Positions 50,764-58,879 of a stretch of 64,000 nucleotides of DNA are shown piece by piece. The stretch's first letter is position 1. The number at the start of each line of letters is the position of its first letter. The notes beneath the pieces were generated by a model, which was not told the DNA's origin, ran no database searches, and worked only from the letters and a program-made list of their open reading frames with translations. This DNA is from Thioclava electrotropha (GTDB taxonomy: Bacteria; Pseudomonadota; Alphaproteobacteria; Rhodobacterales; Rhodobacteraceae): positions 2,336,001 through 2,400,000 of the forward strand of contig NZ_CP053562.1 in the NCBI RefSeq assembly GCF_002085925.2. Reading direction: 5' to 3'. A program made the translations under genes and the position numbers.

Positions 50764-51860
50764 GTAACAAGCACCCGTCCGATATTCCTCCGCGCGGAGA
50801 GACCAAATCCTCCCGCGGGCAAACCGTGCTGCGGGCGATCCTCGCAGTGGGCGGCGGCCTCGTGCTGGTCGTGCTGGGCTCGCTCCTCGTCGATTTCGGC
50901 CTCGCCCCCAGCTGGCTGACCGGCGCCACCCGCGATCAGAGCGAAGCCGAGACCGCCGCGGCGCAAAGCGGCGGCGACGGCAAGCAGGCCGCGCTGTTCC
51001 AGCCGCCTGCGGAAAGCACCATCCCCGATGACGATTTCGGCAAATCGGTGCGCCGCGGCATGGCGATCTTCAACGATACCGGCACCAACGCCCACGACTA
51101 TGTTGGCAACGATCTGTCCTGTTCGAACTGCCACCTCGATGCGGGCCGTCAGGCCTATTCCGCGCCGATGTGGGCCGCCTACCCGGTCTATCCGAAATAT
51201 CGCGGCAAGAACAAAATGGTGAATACCATGGAGGACCGCATCAAGGGCTGCTTCACCTATTCGATGAACGCGCAAGGCTCGCCCTCGGGTGGCCCGCCGC
51301 CCTATGGCTCGGATGTCTATCGCGACCTGCAGGCCTATTTCTTCTGGATGTCCAAGGGGCTGCCCACGGGCGAGAAACCGGAAGGCGCAGGCTTCGGCAA
51401 GATCGACAAGCCCGCGCAAGAGCCCTCGCGCCAGCGCGGCGAAGAGGTCTTCGCTCAAAACTGCGCGGTCTGCCACGGCGCCGACGGTCAGGGCCAGAAG
51501 GACATCAACGGCAAGGTCGTCTTCCCGCCGCTCTGGGGGCCGCACAGCTTCAACTGGGGGGCTGGCATGCACAAGGTCGACGCCGCCGCTGCCTTCATCA
51601 AGCACAACATGCCGCTGTCGGAGCCCAACAAGCTCAGCGTGCAGGAAGCCTGGGACGTCGCCGCCTTCGTCGACAGCCATCCGCGCCCGAACGACCCGCG
51701 CCAGATCGGCGACGTGACGGTGAAGGACGCTTTCGACAAATGGCACCACAAGCACCAGGGCTTCTACGGCAAGGAAGTCGATGGAGAGCTGATGGGGCCG
51801 GGCTATTCTTCCGGCGAACAGGCCTCCGTGCCCGCGCAAAACGAAAACTCGGGCGGCTAA
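50760..51860 (+). CDS. TsdA-like diheme cytochrome c (thiosulfate dehydrogenase family)
   Basis: The 366-residue product has an N-terminal membrane anchor (about 22-46) and two heme sites, CSNCH at 121-125 and CAVCH at 235-239. Between them is DRIKGCFTYSMNAQG (Cys164), closely matching the TsdA motif that supplies the unusual cysteine ligand of heme 1. A likely Met ligand of heme 2 is Met284 in KHNMPLSEP. TsdA joins two thiosulfates to tetrathionate with release of two electrons. The gene overlaps the triheme gene by ATGA, so the dehydrogenase is encoded as the last part of an oxidase operon. Confidence 0.82.
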   Translation: MSNKHPSDIPPRGETKSSRGQTVLRAILAVGGGLVLVVLGSLLVDFGLAPSWLTGATRDQSEAETAAAQSGGDGKQAALFQPPAESTIPDDDFGKSVRRGMAIFNDTGTNAHDYVGNDLSCSNCHLDAGRQAYSAPMWAAYPVYPKYRGKNKMVNTMEDRIKGCFTYSMNAQGSPSGGPPPYGSDVYRDLQAYFFWMSKGLPTGEKPEGAGFGKIDKPAQEPSRQRGEEVFAQNCAVCHGADGQGQKDINGKVVFPPLWGPHSFNWGAGMHKVDAAAAFIKHNMPLSEPNKLSVQEAWDVAAFVDSHPRPNDPRQIGDVTVKDAFDKWHHKHQGFYGKEVDGELMGPGYSSGEQASVPAQNENSGG

Positions 51861-51967
51861 GCCTTTCCCTTAGACGACCCGAACAGGCCGGCGCAGCGAT
51901 GCGTCGGCCCATTTTTTTGCGCCCCAATCGGCCCTTCGCGCGCTTGCCTTTGGCGGCTTGCGCTGCA

Positions 51968-51987
51968 ATATGTATAGCGGAACATAT
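51968..51987. promoter_or_regulatory. Palindromic operator upstream of modA (ModE-type candidate)
   Basis: ATATGT (51968-51973) and ACATAT (51982-51987) are a six-base inverted repeat with eight bases between them, just before the modA ribosome-binding site. Position and AT-rich arms recall molybdate-responsive Mo-boxes, but the sequence is not the E. coli ModE consensus. Confidence 0.5.
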
Positions 51988-52000
51988 CGAAGGAGGCCCC

Positions 52001-52750
52001 ATGTCCCTGCCCCGCATCCTTGCCCTTGCGCTGATCCCGGCGACCCTCGCGCTGCCCGCCCGCGCCGAGGACGTCACGATCTTCGCCGCTGCCTCGATGA
52101 AGACCGCGCTCGATCAGGTGGCACAGGCGTGGGAAGCCAAGACCGGCGATGTGGCGCATATCTCCTACGCGGGCTCGGGCGCGCTGGCCCGTCAGATCTC
52201 CGCCGGGGCACCGGTCGACATCTATATCTCCGCCAATCCGGGCTGGATGGAGACGGTCGCGAAGACGGGCCGCATCGAGACGAAAGAGGACTTGCTGGCC
52301 AACCACCTCGTCCTGATTGCCCATGACCCGAAGGCCGCGCCGGTAACAATCTCGGCCGATCTGGACATCAAAGCGCTCCTGCAGGGCGGCAAGCTCGCAA
52401 TGTCGCTGGTGAACGCGGTGCCTGCGGGGCAATACGGCAAGGCGGCGCTGGAGCATTACGGCCTCTGGACCAAGGTGGAGCCCGAGGTCGCGCAGGCCGA
52501 TAACGTGCGCGCGACGCTCGCGATGGTGGCGCTTGGCGCTGCGCCTTACGGCATCACCTACGCGACCGATGCCGTGGCCGAGCCGCGCGTGCATGTCGTG
52601 GCCACCTTCCCTGCGGACAGTCACCCGCCGATCCGCTACCCCGCGGCCCGCCTCACCGATAGCGACGCGGCTAAAAGCTTCTATGCCGAGCTAAAATCGG
52701 ATGCCACAGCGAAAATCTTCCACGAGCAAGGCTTCGAGACGCTGAAATGA
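52001..52750 (+). CDS. modA: Molybdate-binding periplasmic protein ModA
   Basis: The 249-residue product has a signal peptide (about 1-22, LPARAEDV) and a periplasmic binding fold: VTIFAAASMKTALDQVAQAW at the start (with the Ser that binds oxyanion), SYAGSGALARQI near 55-66 and NAVPAGQYGKAAL near 140-152. It captures molybdate (or tungstate) for ModBC. AGGAGG stands directly before the ATG at 52001. The open frame continuing upstream is not coding. It begins modABC. Confidence 0.94.
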   Translation: MSLPRILALALIPATLALPARAEDVTIFAAASMKTALDQVAQAWEAKTGDVAHISYAGSGALARQISAGAPVDIYISANPGWMETVAKTGRIETKEDLLANHLVLIAHDPKAAPVTISADLDIKALLQGGKLAMSLVNAVPAGQYGKAALEHYGLWTKVEPEVAQADNVRATLAMVALGAAPYGITYATDAVAEPRVHVVATFPADSHPPIRYPAARLTDSDAAKSFYAELKSDATAKIFHEQGFETLK

Positions 52751-53442
52751 GCTGGCTGTCGCCCTCCGACTGGCAAGCGGTTGTCCTGTCGCTGAAAGTG
52801 GCGGGCTGGGCGACCCTGTTGTCGCTGCCGCCGGGCCTGTTCGTGGCCTACGCGCTGGCCCGCTGGCACTTTCCCGGGCGCAGCCTCGTCAACGGGCTGG
52901 TGCATCTCCCGCTGATCCTGCCGCCCGTCGTCACCGGCTACCTGCTGCTGATCGGCTTCGCCCCGAACGGAGTGATCGGGGCGGCACTGGCGAAGATCGG
53001 AATCACGGTCGCCTTCTCGTGGCGCGGGGCGGCGCTGGCCGCCGGGATCATGGCCTTTCCGCTGATGGTGCGCGCGATCCGGCTCGCGATCGAGGCGGTG
53101 GACCCGAAGCTTGAACAGGCGGCATCCACCCTCGGGGCTTCGCGCATCGCCAGTTTCGCAACGATCACCCTGCCCCTAATCCTGCCCGGCATCCTCGCGG
53201 GCAGCATTACCGCCTTCGCCAAAGCGATGGGCGAATTCGGCGCGACAATTACCTTTGTGTCGAACATCCCCGGCCAGACCCAGACCCTGCCGCTCGCGAT
53301 CTATTCGCAATTGCAGGTGCCGGGCGGCGAGGCAGAGGCCGCGCGGCTTGTGGTGATCTCGGTCACGCTCGCGCTTGGCGCGCTGATGGTTTCCGAGTGG
53401 CTGGCGCGACGGATCGCGGCGCGGATCGCGGGGCAGACCTGA
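52747..53442 (+). CDS. modB: Molybdate ABC transporter permease ModB
   Basis: The 231-residue permease has five to six helices and the EAA-type loop EQAASTLGASRIASFATITLP, followed by FAKAMGEFGATITFVSNIPG, the ModB-specific segment. It overlaps modA and modC (ATGA and TGATG). Confidence 0.94.
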   Translation: MSWLSPSDWQAVVLSLKVAGWATLLSLPPGLFVAYALARWHFPGRSLVNGLVHLPLILPPVVTGYLLLIGFAPNGVIGAALAKIGITVAFSWRGAALAAGIMAFPLMVRAIRLAIEAVDPKLEQAASTLGASRIASFATITLPLILPGILAGSITAFAKAMGEFGATITFVSNIPGQTQTLPLAIYSQLQVPGGEAEAARLVVISVTLALGALMVSEWLARRIAARIAGQT

Positions 53443-54518
53443 TGCTGGAAATCTCGCTCAGCCATCGCCTGCCCGCGCTCGATCTGGACGTCGATTTCAC
53501 CGCGCCCGAAGGCGTGACCGCGCTGTTTGGCCCGTCCGGCGCGGGCAAGACGACGGTGGTGAACGCGGTCGCAGGGCTGCTGCGTCCCGACCGGGGGCGG
53601 ATCGTGGTGAATGGCGAGGTGCTGCTCGATACCGAGGCCGGGATCTGCCTGCCGCCCCACAAGCGCCGCATCGGCTATGTCTTTCAGGACGCACGGCTGT
53701 TCCCGCATCTCAGCGTGAAATCGAACCTGCTCTACGGACAGCGCTTCAACTCATCCAAGACCGCGCCGGAGTTCGACCGCATCATCGACATACTCGGTCT
53801 CGGCGCGCTGTTGGACCGCCGTCCGGCCGCACTTTCGGGCGGCGAGAAGAGCCGTGTGGCGCTCGGTCGTGCGATCCTGTCGAACCCGCGCATGCTTCTG
53901 ATGGACGAGCCGCTCGCCGCGCTAGATGCCGCGCGGAAGGCGGAAATTCTTCCTTATATCGAGCGGTTACGGGACGAAGTTAAACTACCCATTCTCTATG
54001 TGAGCCACGCCCCCGCCGAGGTCGCGCGGCTTGCGACCTCGATCGCGCTGATCGAGACCGGACGCCTGCGCGGCTTCGGCCCGGCGCGCGAGATCCTGTC
54101 CGATCCGACGCTCGCCCCCGCGCTTGGGCAGCGCGAAGCGGGCGCAGTGATCTCGGGGCGTGTCATGGCGCAGGAGGCCGATGGGCTGGCCCGGATCGAG
54201 ACCGCAGGCGGGCCGGTGCTGCTGCCTTATCCGGCAGGCCAGCCCGGCCAATCGCTGCGGCTGCGCATCCATGCGGGCGACGTGACGCTGGCGGTTGGAC
54301 GGCCCGAGGGCCTCTCCGCGCTCAACATCCTGCCCGTCACGGTCGCGGAGCTGCGTCCCGCAGCCCCCCCCAGCGTCTACGCCCGCCTGAAGATGGGCGA
54401 CGAGCATCTGCTGGCCCGGCTCACCACCCGCTCGGTCGAGGCACTTCGCCTGACCGAGGGGATGGCGTGCCACGCGATCATCAAGGCGATGTCGGTGGCC
54501 TCCGAGGATGTGGGCTAG
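53442..54518 (+). CDS. modC: Molybdate ABC transporter ATPase ModC
   Basis: The 358-residue ATPase has Walker A GPSGAGKTT at about 32-40, signature LSGGEKSRVALGRA, Walker B RMLLMDEPLAALD and H-loop YVSHAPAEV. A C-terminal TOBE/Mop domain (about 285-355) would bind molybdate. It ends six bases before the convergent putA stop; no terminator hairpin is seen between them. Confidence 0.94.
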   Translation: MLEISLSHRLPALDLDVDFTAPEGVTALFGPSGAGKTTVVNAVAGLLRPDRGRIVVNGEVLLDTEAGICLPPHKRRIGYVFQDARLFPHLSVKSNLLYGQRFNSSKTAPEFDRIIDILGLGALLDRRPAALSGGEKSRVALGRAILSNPRMLLMDEPLAALDAARKAEILPYIERLRDEVKLPILYVSHAPAEVARLATSIALIETGRLRGFGPAREILSDPTLAPALGQREAGAVISGRVMAQEADGLARIETAGGPVLLPYPAGQPGQSLRLRIHAGDVTLAVGRPEGLSALNILPVTVAELRPAAPPSVYARLKMGDEHLLARLTTRSVEALRLTEGMACHAIIKAMSVASEDVG

Positions 54519-54524
54519 CGGGGC

Positions 54525-57500
54525 TTACCCCGCCAGCAGCGCCGCGTTGCCGCCCGCCGCGGTAGTGTCGACGCACAGATGCCGCTCGTGCAGGACATCG
54601 GCCTTCCGCACCGCGCCGGTGGTCAGAGTCAGGATCGGGCCTTCGCGCTTGGCAAGCGCCTTGACGAGCGCGCGCGTGTCGTGGCCCCACCAGATGGCGC
54701 CCGCGATATCCTCAAGCGTTTCAAGGACTTCCGGGGCGATCTTGCCATCGGCACCGACGGCTACGCCGCCCAGCTTCTCGACCGCCTTGATCTGCGCGAC
54801 CTGCGCAGCCTCGCCCGGCCCGAGGCACAGGATCGGCCCGCGCGGATAGCGGCGCAGCGTGTTCGCCTCGCCCGTCGGGCCCGGCAGTTCGAGCGCTTCG
54901 AACGGCTCGCTCGCCTCGGCCTTCGCCGCCGCTTTCGCGAGCTTCTTGCGCAGCGCATCGAGATCGGCCTTGTGGCCCCACTCACCATTCTTCGACGACG
55001 CCTCGGGCGCCATCGCGAAGCGCGTGAGATACAGCGGACCGCCCGCTTTCGGCCCCGTGCCCGACAAACCTTCACCGCCGAAGGGCTGCGAGCCCACAAC
55101 CGCGCCGATCTGGTTGCGGTTGACGTAAAGGTTGCCGACATGCAGCGCGTCCGAGACCTCCTGCACGCGGTTGTCGATCCGGCTGTGCAGACCGGCGGTC
55201 AGTCCGTAACCGGTGGCGTTGATCGCGGCGAAGACCTTCTCGATATCCTCGGCGCGATAAGTCGCGATATGCAGAACCGGGCCGAAGACCTCACGCTCCA
55301 GCGCCTCGATACCCGAAACTTTCACCAGCGTCGGCGCGATGAAATGCCCCTTGGACGGCGCGTCGAGCTTGTGCAGCACGCGGCCCTCTTTCTCGGCAGT
55401 CGCGATATAGGCAGCGATGTCTTCCTGCGCCTCGCCGTCGATCACCGGGCCGACATCGGTCGACAGATACCACGGATCGCCCAGCGACAGCTCGTCCATC
55501 GCCCCTTTGATCATCGAGATCAGACCCTCGGCCACGTCTTCCTGCACATAGAGGCAGCGCAGCGCCGAGCAGCGTTGACCCGCCGACTGGAAGGCCGAGG
55601 CGATGATGTCGCGCGTGGCCTGTTCGGGCAGCGCGGTGGAGTCCACGATCATCGCGTTTAGACCACCGGTTTCCGCAATCAGCGGCGCGGTCGGATCGAG
55701 ATTGTCGGCCATCGACCGGCGGATCATCTTCGCCGTCTCGGTCGAGCCGGTGAAGGCGATGCCCGCGATCTTCGGGTTGGACGACAGGGCCGCGCCCACC
55801 GTCTCGCCCTGACCGGGAAGCAGTTGCAGCACGTCGCGCGGCACACCCGCCTCATGCATCAGGCGCACGGCGATCGCGGCGACGAGCGGCGTCTGCTCGG
55901 CCGGTTTCGCTATCACGCCATTGCCGGCAGCCAGCGCGGCCGAGATCTGCCCGGTGAAGATTGCCAGCGGGAAGTTCCACGGGCTGATCGCCGCAAAGAT
56001 ACCGCGCGCGGTCGGGTCGCTCTCTTCGGCCTGCGCGGAGTAGTAGTGCAGGAAGTCGACCGCCTCGCGCAGTTCGCCCACGGAGTCGAGCTGGCTCTTG
56101 CCAGCCTCTTTCGCGAGCACCGCGAAGAAGGGTCCGAAGTTTTCCTCGTAAAGCTCCGCCACGCGACGCAAAACGGCGGCGCGCTCGGAAACAGGCGCAG
56201 TCCAAGGACGCGCGGCGTCGATGGCGGCTGCGACACAGGCCTCGTCGGCCTCGGTGACGCGGGCCACTTCTTCGCCGGTCGAGGGGTTGATGACGGCCAC
56301 GGCCTCGCCGGTCGCCTCGCCCGCCACAAGGGGTCCCGCATCCGGGATCGCGACATTGCGGGCCGCGTCGATGCGCGCCAGCGTGCCCTCGTCGGTCAGA
56401 TCGAAGCCCATGGAATTCTCGCGGGACTCGGCGAACACCTCCGAGGGGAGCTTGAGCATCGCCGAACGCTCGGCATTCGCAAGCTGCACGAACGGGTCTT
56501 CCGCGATGGTCTCGGGGGCCACGTCCTCATCGACGATCTGGTGCACGAAGGAGGAGTTCGCACCGTTCTCCAGCAGGCGACGCACCAGATAGGCCAGCAG
56601 ATCGCGATGCGCGCCGACGGGGGCGTAGATGCGGCAGCGGGTGCCTTCCTCGCGGTGGACGATCTCGTGCAGACGCTCGCCCATGCCATGCAGGCGCTGG
56701 AACTCGTAGGGACGGCCCTCGGCCATCTCGAGGATCGCCGCGACCGAATGGGCGTTATGGGTCGCGAATTGCGGATAGATGCGGTCGGTGTAGCTGAACA
56801 GCTTGCGCGCATTGGCGAGGTAGCTGACATCGGTCGCCGCCTTCGTGGTGAACAGCGGGAAGTCCGGCAGGCCTTCGACCTGCGCCAGCTTCATCTCGGT
56901 GTCCCAATAGGCGCCCTTCACCAGACGCACCATGATCTTGCGGTCGAGCTTTTCCGCCAGCGCGCCCAGCCAGTCGATCACGAGGCTCGCGCGTTTGCCG
57001 TAAGCCTGCACGACCACGCCGAACCCGTCCCAGCCGGCAAGCTCGGGGTCCGACAGAACCTCCTTGATGATCTTGAGCGAGATCACCAGACGGTCCTGCT
57101 CTTCGGCGTCGATATTGAGGCCCATATTCCCGGCCTTCGCGGCCTTCGCCAGATCCTTGAGCACCGGCACGATCTCGGCCATGGCGCGCTCTTCCTTGGC
57201 GACCTCGTAGCGCGGATGCAGCGCCGAGAGCTTCACCGAGATGCCGGGGTTTTCGGCCACGGGGCGGTCCTTGCAGACCTTCGCGATGGCGGCGATTGCG
57301 TCGGCATAATCCTTCGCGTAGCGCTTGGCGTCGCGCGCGGTGCGGGCGGCCTCGCCCAGCATGTCGTAGCTGTAGGTATAGCCGCGATCTTCGAGCTTCT
57401 TGGCACGGCCCAGTGCGTCCTTGATCGTTTCGCCGAGGACGAACTGGCGGCCCATCTCCTTCATCGCGCGGCTGACGGCGGCGCGGATCACCGGCTCGCC

Positions 57501-57944
57501 CAGACGGCGCACGGCACCGCGCAACACGCCTGCCATGCCGGGCTTTTCGTCTTCGAGCACGCGGCCCGTCAGCATCAGCGCCCAGGTCGAGGCGTTGACC
57601 ATCGAGGACGACGCCGTGCCCATATGCTTGCCCCAGTCCGACGGTGCGATCTTGTCTTCGATCAGCGCATCGATCGTCTCGGCATCGGGCACGCGCAGCA
57701 TCGCCTCGGCCAGACACATCAGCGCCACGCCTTCCTGCGTCGACAGACCGTATTCCGCGAGGAAATGCTCCATCAGCGTCGGTTTGGCTTCGGTCCGGAT
57801 ACGGCGCACGAGCTTTGCCGCGCGGGCAGAGATCTGCGTGCGATCACTCTCGCTCAGTTCGGCTTGGCCCTTCAGGCGCTCCAGAAGTGCGGCTTCATCG
57901 GCGAATTTCGCCTGCGTTGTGAACTGATCGAACGTGTCGCCCAT
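54525..57944 (-). CDS. putA: Bifunctional proline dehydrogenase / P5C dehydrogenase PutA
   Basis: The 1139-residue enzyme oxidises proline to glutamate. The PRODH barrel is at about 150-480 (ISVKLSALHPRYEVAKEER; MVRLVKGAYWDTEMKLAQVE). The ALDH domain is at about 560-1000: FTGSTETAKMI, the catalytic Cys in QSAGQRCSALRCLYVQ, and NRNQIGAVVGSQPFGGEGLSGTGPKAGG at its end, here only cited as the region near 965-992. A C-terminal part of some 120 residues follows, as in type B/C PutA. No ribbon-helix-helix DNA-binding domain is present, so regulation must come from the divergent Lrp-type gene. Convergent with modC. Confidence 0.96.
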   Translation of the reverse strand: MGDTFDQFTTQAKFADEAALLERLKGQAELSESDRTQISARAAKLVRRIRTEAKPTLMEHFLAEYGLSTQEGVALMCLAEAMLRVPDAETIDALIEDKIAPSDWGKHMGTASSSMVNASTWALMLTGRVLEDEKPGMAGVLRGAVRRLGEPVIRAAVSRAMKEMGRQFVLGETIKDALGRAKKLEDRGYTYSYDMLGEAARTARDAKRYAKDYADAIAAIAKVCKDRPVAENPGISVKLSALHPRYEVAKEERAMAEIVPVLKDLAKAAKAGNMGLNIDAEEQDRLVISLKIIKEVLSDPELAGWDGFGVVVQAYGKRASLVIDWLGALAEKLDRKIMVRLVKGAYWDTEMKLAQVEGLPDFPLFTTKAATDVSYLANARKLFSYTDRIYPQFATHNAHSVAAILEMAEGRPYEFQRLHGMGERLHEIVHREEGTRCRIYAPVGAHRDLLAYLVRRLLENGANSSFVHQIVDEDVAPETIAEDPFVQLANAERSAMLKLPSEVFAESRENSMGFDLTDEGTLARIDAARNVAIPDAGPLVAGEATGEAVAVINPSTGEEVARVTEADEACVAAAIDAARPWTAPVSERAAVLRRVAELYEENFGPFFAVLAKEAGKSQLDSVGELREAVDFLHYYSAQAEESDPTARGIFAAISPWNFPLAIFTGQISAALAAGNGVIAKPAEQTPLVAAIAVRLMHEAGVPRDVLQLLPGQGETVGAALSSNPKIAGIAFTGSTETAKMIRRSMADNLDPTAPLIAETGGLNAMIVDSTALPEQATRDIIASAFQSAGQRCSALRCLYVQEDVAEGLISMIKGAMDELSLGDPWYLSTDVGPVIDGEAQEDIAAYIATAEKEGRVLHKLDAPSKGHFIAPTLVKVSGIEALEREVFGPVLHIATYRAEDIEKVFAAINATGYGLTAGLHSRIDNRVQEVSDALHVGNLYVNRNQIGAVVGSQPFGGEGLSGTGPKAGGPLYLTRFAMAPEASSKNGEWGHKADLDALRKKLAKAAAKAEASEPFEALELPGPTGEANTLRRYPRGPILCLGPGEAAQVAQIKAVEKLGGVAVGADGKIAPEVLETLEDIAGAIWWGHDTRALVKALAKREGPILTLTTGAVRKADVLHERHLCVDTTAAGGNAALLAG

Positions 57945-57978
57945 GCGATCCTCCCTTAAATCTGATTGTCCGATATTA

Positions 57979-58022
57979 TGCGATTTCCCCTAGGCGATTG
58001 GCTCAAAGATTTGCTAAGCGAT
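57979..58022. promoter_or_regulatory. Repeated TANGCGAT motifs between putA and the Lrp-type regulator
   Basis: GCGAT occurs at 57980, 57994 and 58018, each preceded by TA-N (TATGCGAT, TAGGCGAT, TAAGCGAT). The motifs are in the 114-base divergent region and may be binding sites of the Lrp-type regulator. Confidence 0.35.
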
Positions 58023-58058
58023 GGTCTCTAAGACTTATTTTTGGAGACTCCGCAGCCC

Positions 58059-58526
58059 ATGAGTGAAGAGATCGATGCGATCGACAGGCGAATCCTCAAC
58101 GAGCTTATCGCCGATGCACGCCTCCCCGTGGCTGAGATAGCGCGCAGGGTCGGCTTGTCGAAGACGCCGGTAGCCGCGCGCATCCGCCAGATGGAGGAAA
58201 CCGGCCTCATCAAAGGCTACCGGGCGATGATCTCGCCGATCAAGCTGGGGCTGACCCACGTGACCTATATCGAGCTGAAATTGAGCGATACGCGCGAGAC
58301 CGCGCTGAAGGCGTTCAACGCTGCGGTGCGCGCGATCCCCGAGGTCGAAGAGTGCTACATGATCGCGGGCGGTTTCGACTATCTGGTGAAGATCCGCGCC
58401 CGCGACATGGCCGATTACCGGCGGATCATGTCGGAGGAGCTGTCCACCCTGCCCCATGTCCATTCGTCGTCGAGCTATGTCGCGATGGAGACCGTTGTGG
58501 AGGCGAGCGCGCCGCCGCTGGAGTGA
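58059..58526 (+). CDS. putR: Lrp/AsnC family regulator, probably the proline-responsive PutR
   Basis: The 155-residue product has an N-terminal HTH (about 4-60; LPVAEIARRVGLSKTPVAARI) and a C-terminal RAM/AsnC ligand domain (about 68-150; YMIAGGFDYLVKIRARDM). In alphaproteobacteria a divergently transcribed Lrp-like PutR activates putA in response to proline, and the position here is the same. The ATG at 58059 has TTGGAGAC 11 bases upstream; a TTG at 58041 could add six residues. A structured repeat follows the stop. Confidence 0.85.
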   Translation: MSEEIDAIDRRILNELIADARLPVAEIARRVGLSKTPVAARIRQMEETGLIKGYRAMISPIKLGLTHVTYIELKLSDTRETALKAFNAAVRAIPEVEECYMIAGGFDYLVKIRARDMADYRRIMSEELSTLPHVHSSSSYVAMETVVEASAPPLE

Positions 58527-58550
58527 GGGACTAAGCTCTCAACTGAACTT

Positions 58551-58822
58551 GGCCGGGGCGACCAGCCCCGGGCCGCGCCCGACCCTCCCCACGGGAGGGC
58601 GCATTGGCGATGTCATCGCGGGCCGACTCGTCATTCGGGCTTGAGAGATAAAGCACCCAGCCACGAGCCGAACAAAGCGCCCACCCGAGGCTCGGGCGCC
58701 GCCCTTTCCGCGAAATATAGACGCCCCCTGCGCCGCGACGCGCGGCGCGTTCGCCGCTGAAGCCTTCCACTGGAAGCCTTCCGAGACGCGGCTCACCCCA
58801 AGGCTCGGGCGCGTCCCTCAGC
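58551..58822. repeat. Structured dispersed repeat, copy B with an extra right end
   Basis: Left hairpin GGCCGGGGC/GCCCCGGGCC (58551-58574), outer arms GCGCCCGACCCT (from 58575) and AGGCTCGGGCGC (58688-58699), inner CCCTCCC/GGGAGGG and GGGCGCATTG/CAAAGCGCCC. It aligns with copy A at 29689-29848, with identical arm spacing. A second right-end copy (AAGGCTCGGGCGCGTCCCTC) lies at 58800-58819. The DNA between 58713 and 58795 also contains an IR of CTTCCACTGGAAG. Confidence 0.78.
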
Positions 58823-58833
58823 GCAATAGAAAA

Positions 58834-58858
58834 AGGCGGCAGGTCTCACCTGCCGCCT
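58834..58858 (-). terminator. Terminator of the 5'-nucleotidase-family gene
   Basis: AGGCGGCAGGT (58834-58844) and ACCTGCCGCCT (58848-58858) form an 11-base stem with a three-base loop, 21 bases after the stop. TTTTCTATT follows on the minus strand. Confidence 0.9.
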
Positions 58859-58879
58859 CTCATTCCGATCAGGCCGAAA

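Noticed and set aside
47242..51860. Standard ccoNOQP operon
   Set aside because: ccoQ is missing, the third cytochrome has three hemes and the fourth gene is TsdA-like, so the standard label would mislead.
55824..57959. A 711-codon open frame on the plus strand opposite putA
   Set aside because: The opposite frame of a GC-rich gene with typical codon bias stays open by chance; the peptide has no domain and the minus strand encodes a clear PutA.
58531..58770. Small open frames within repeat copy B
   Set aside because: Overlap with palindromic repeat, no ribosome-binding site, low-complexity Arg/Gly/Pro peptides.
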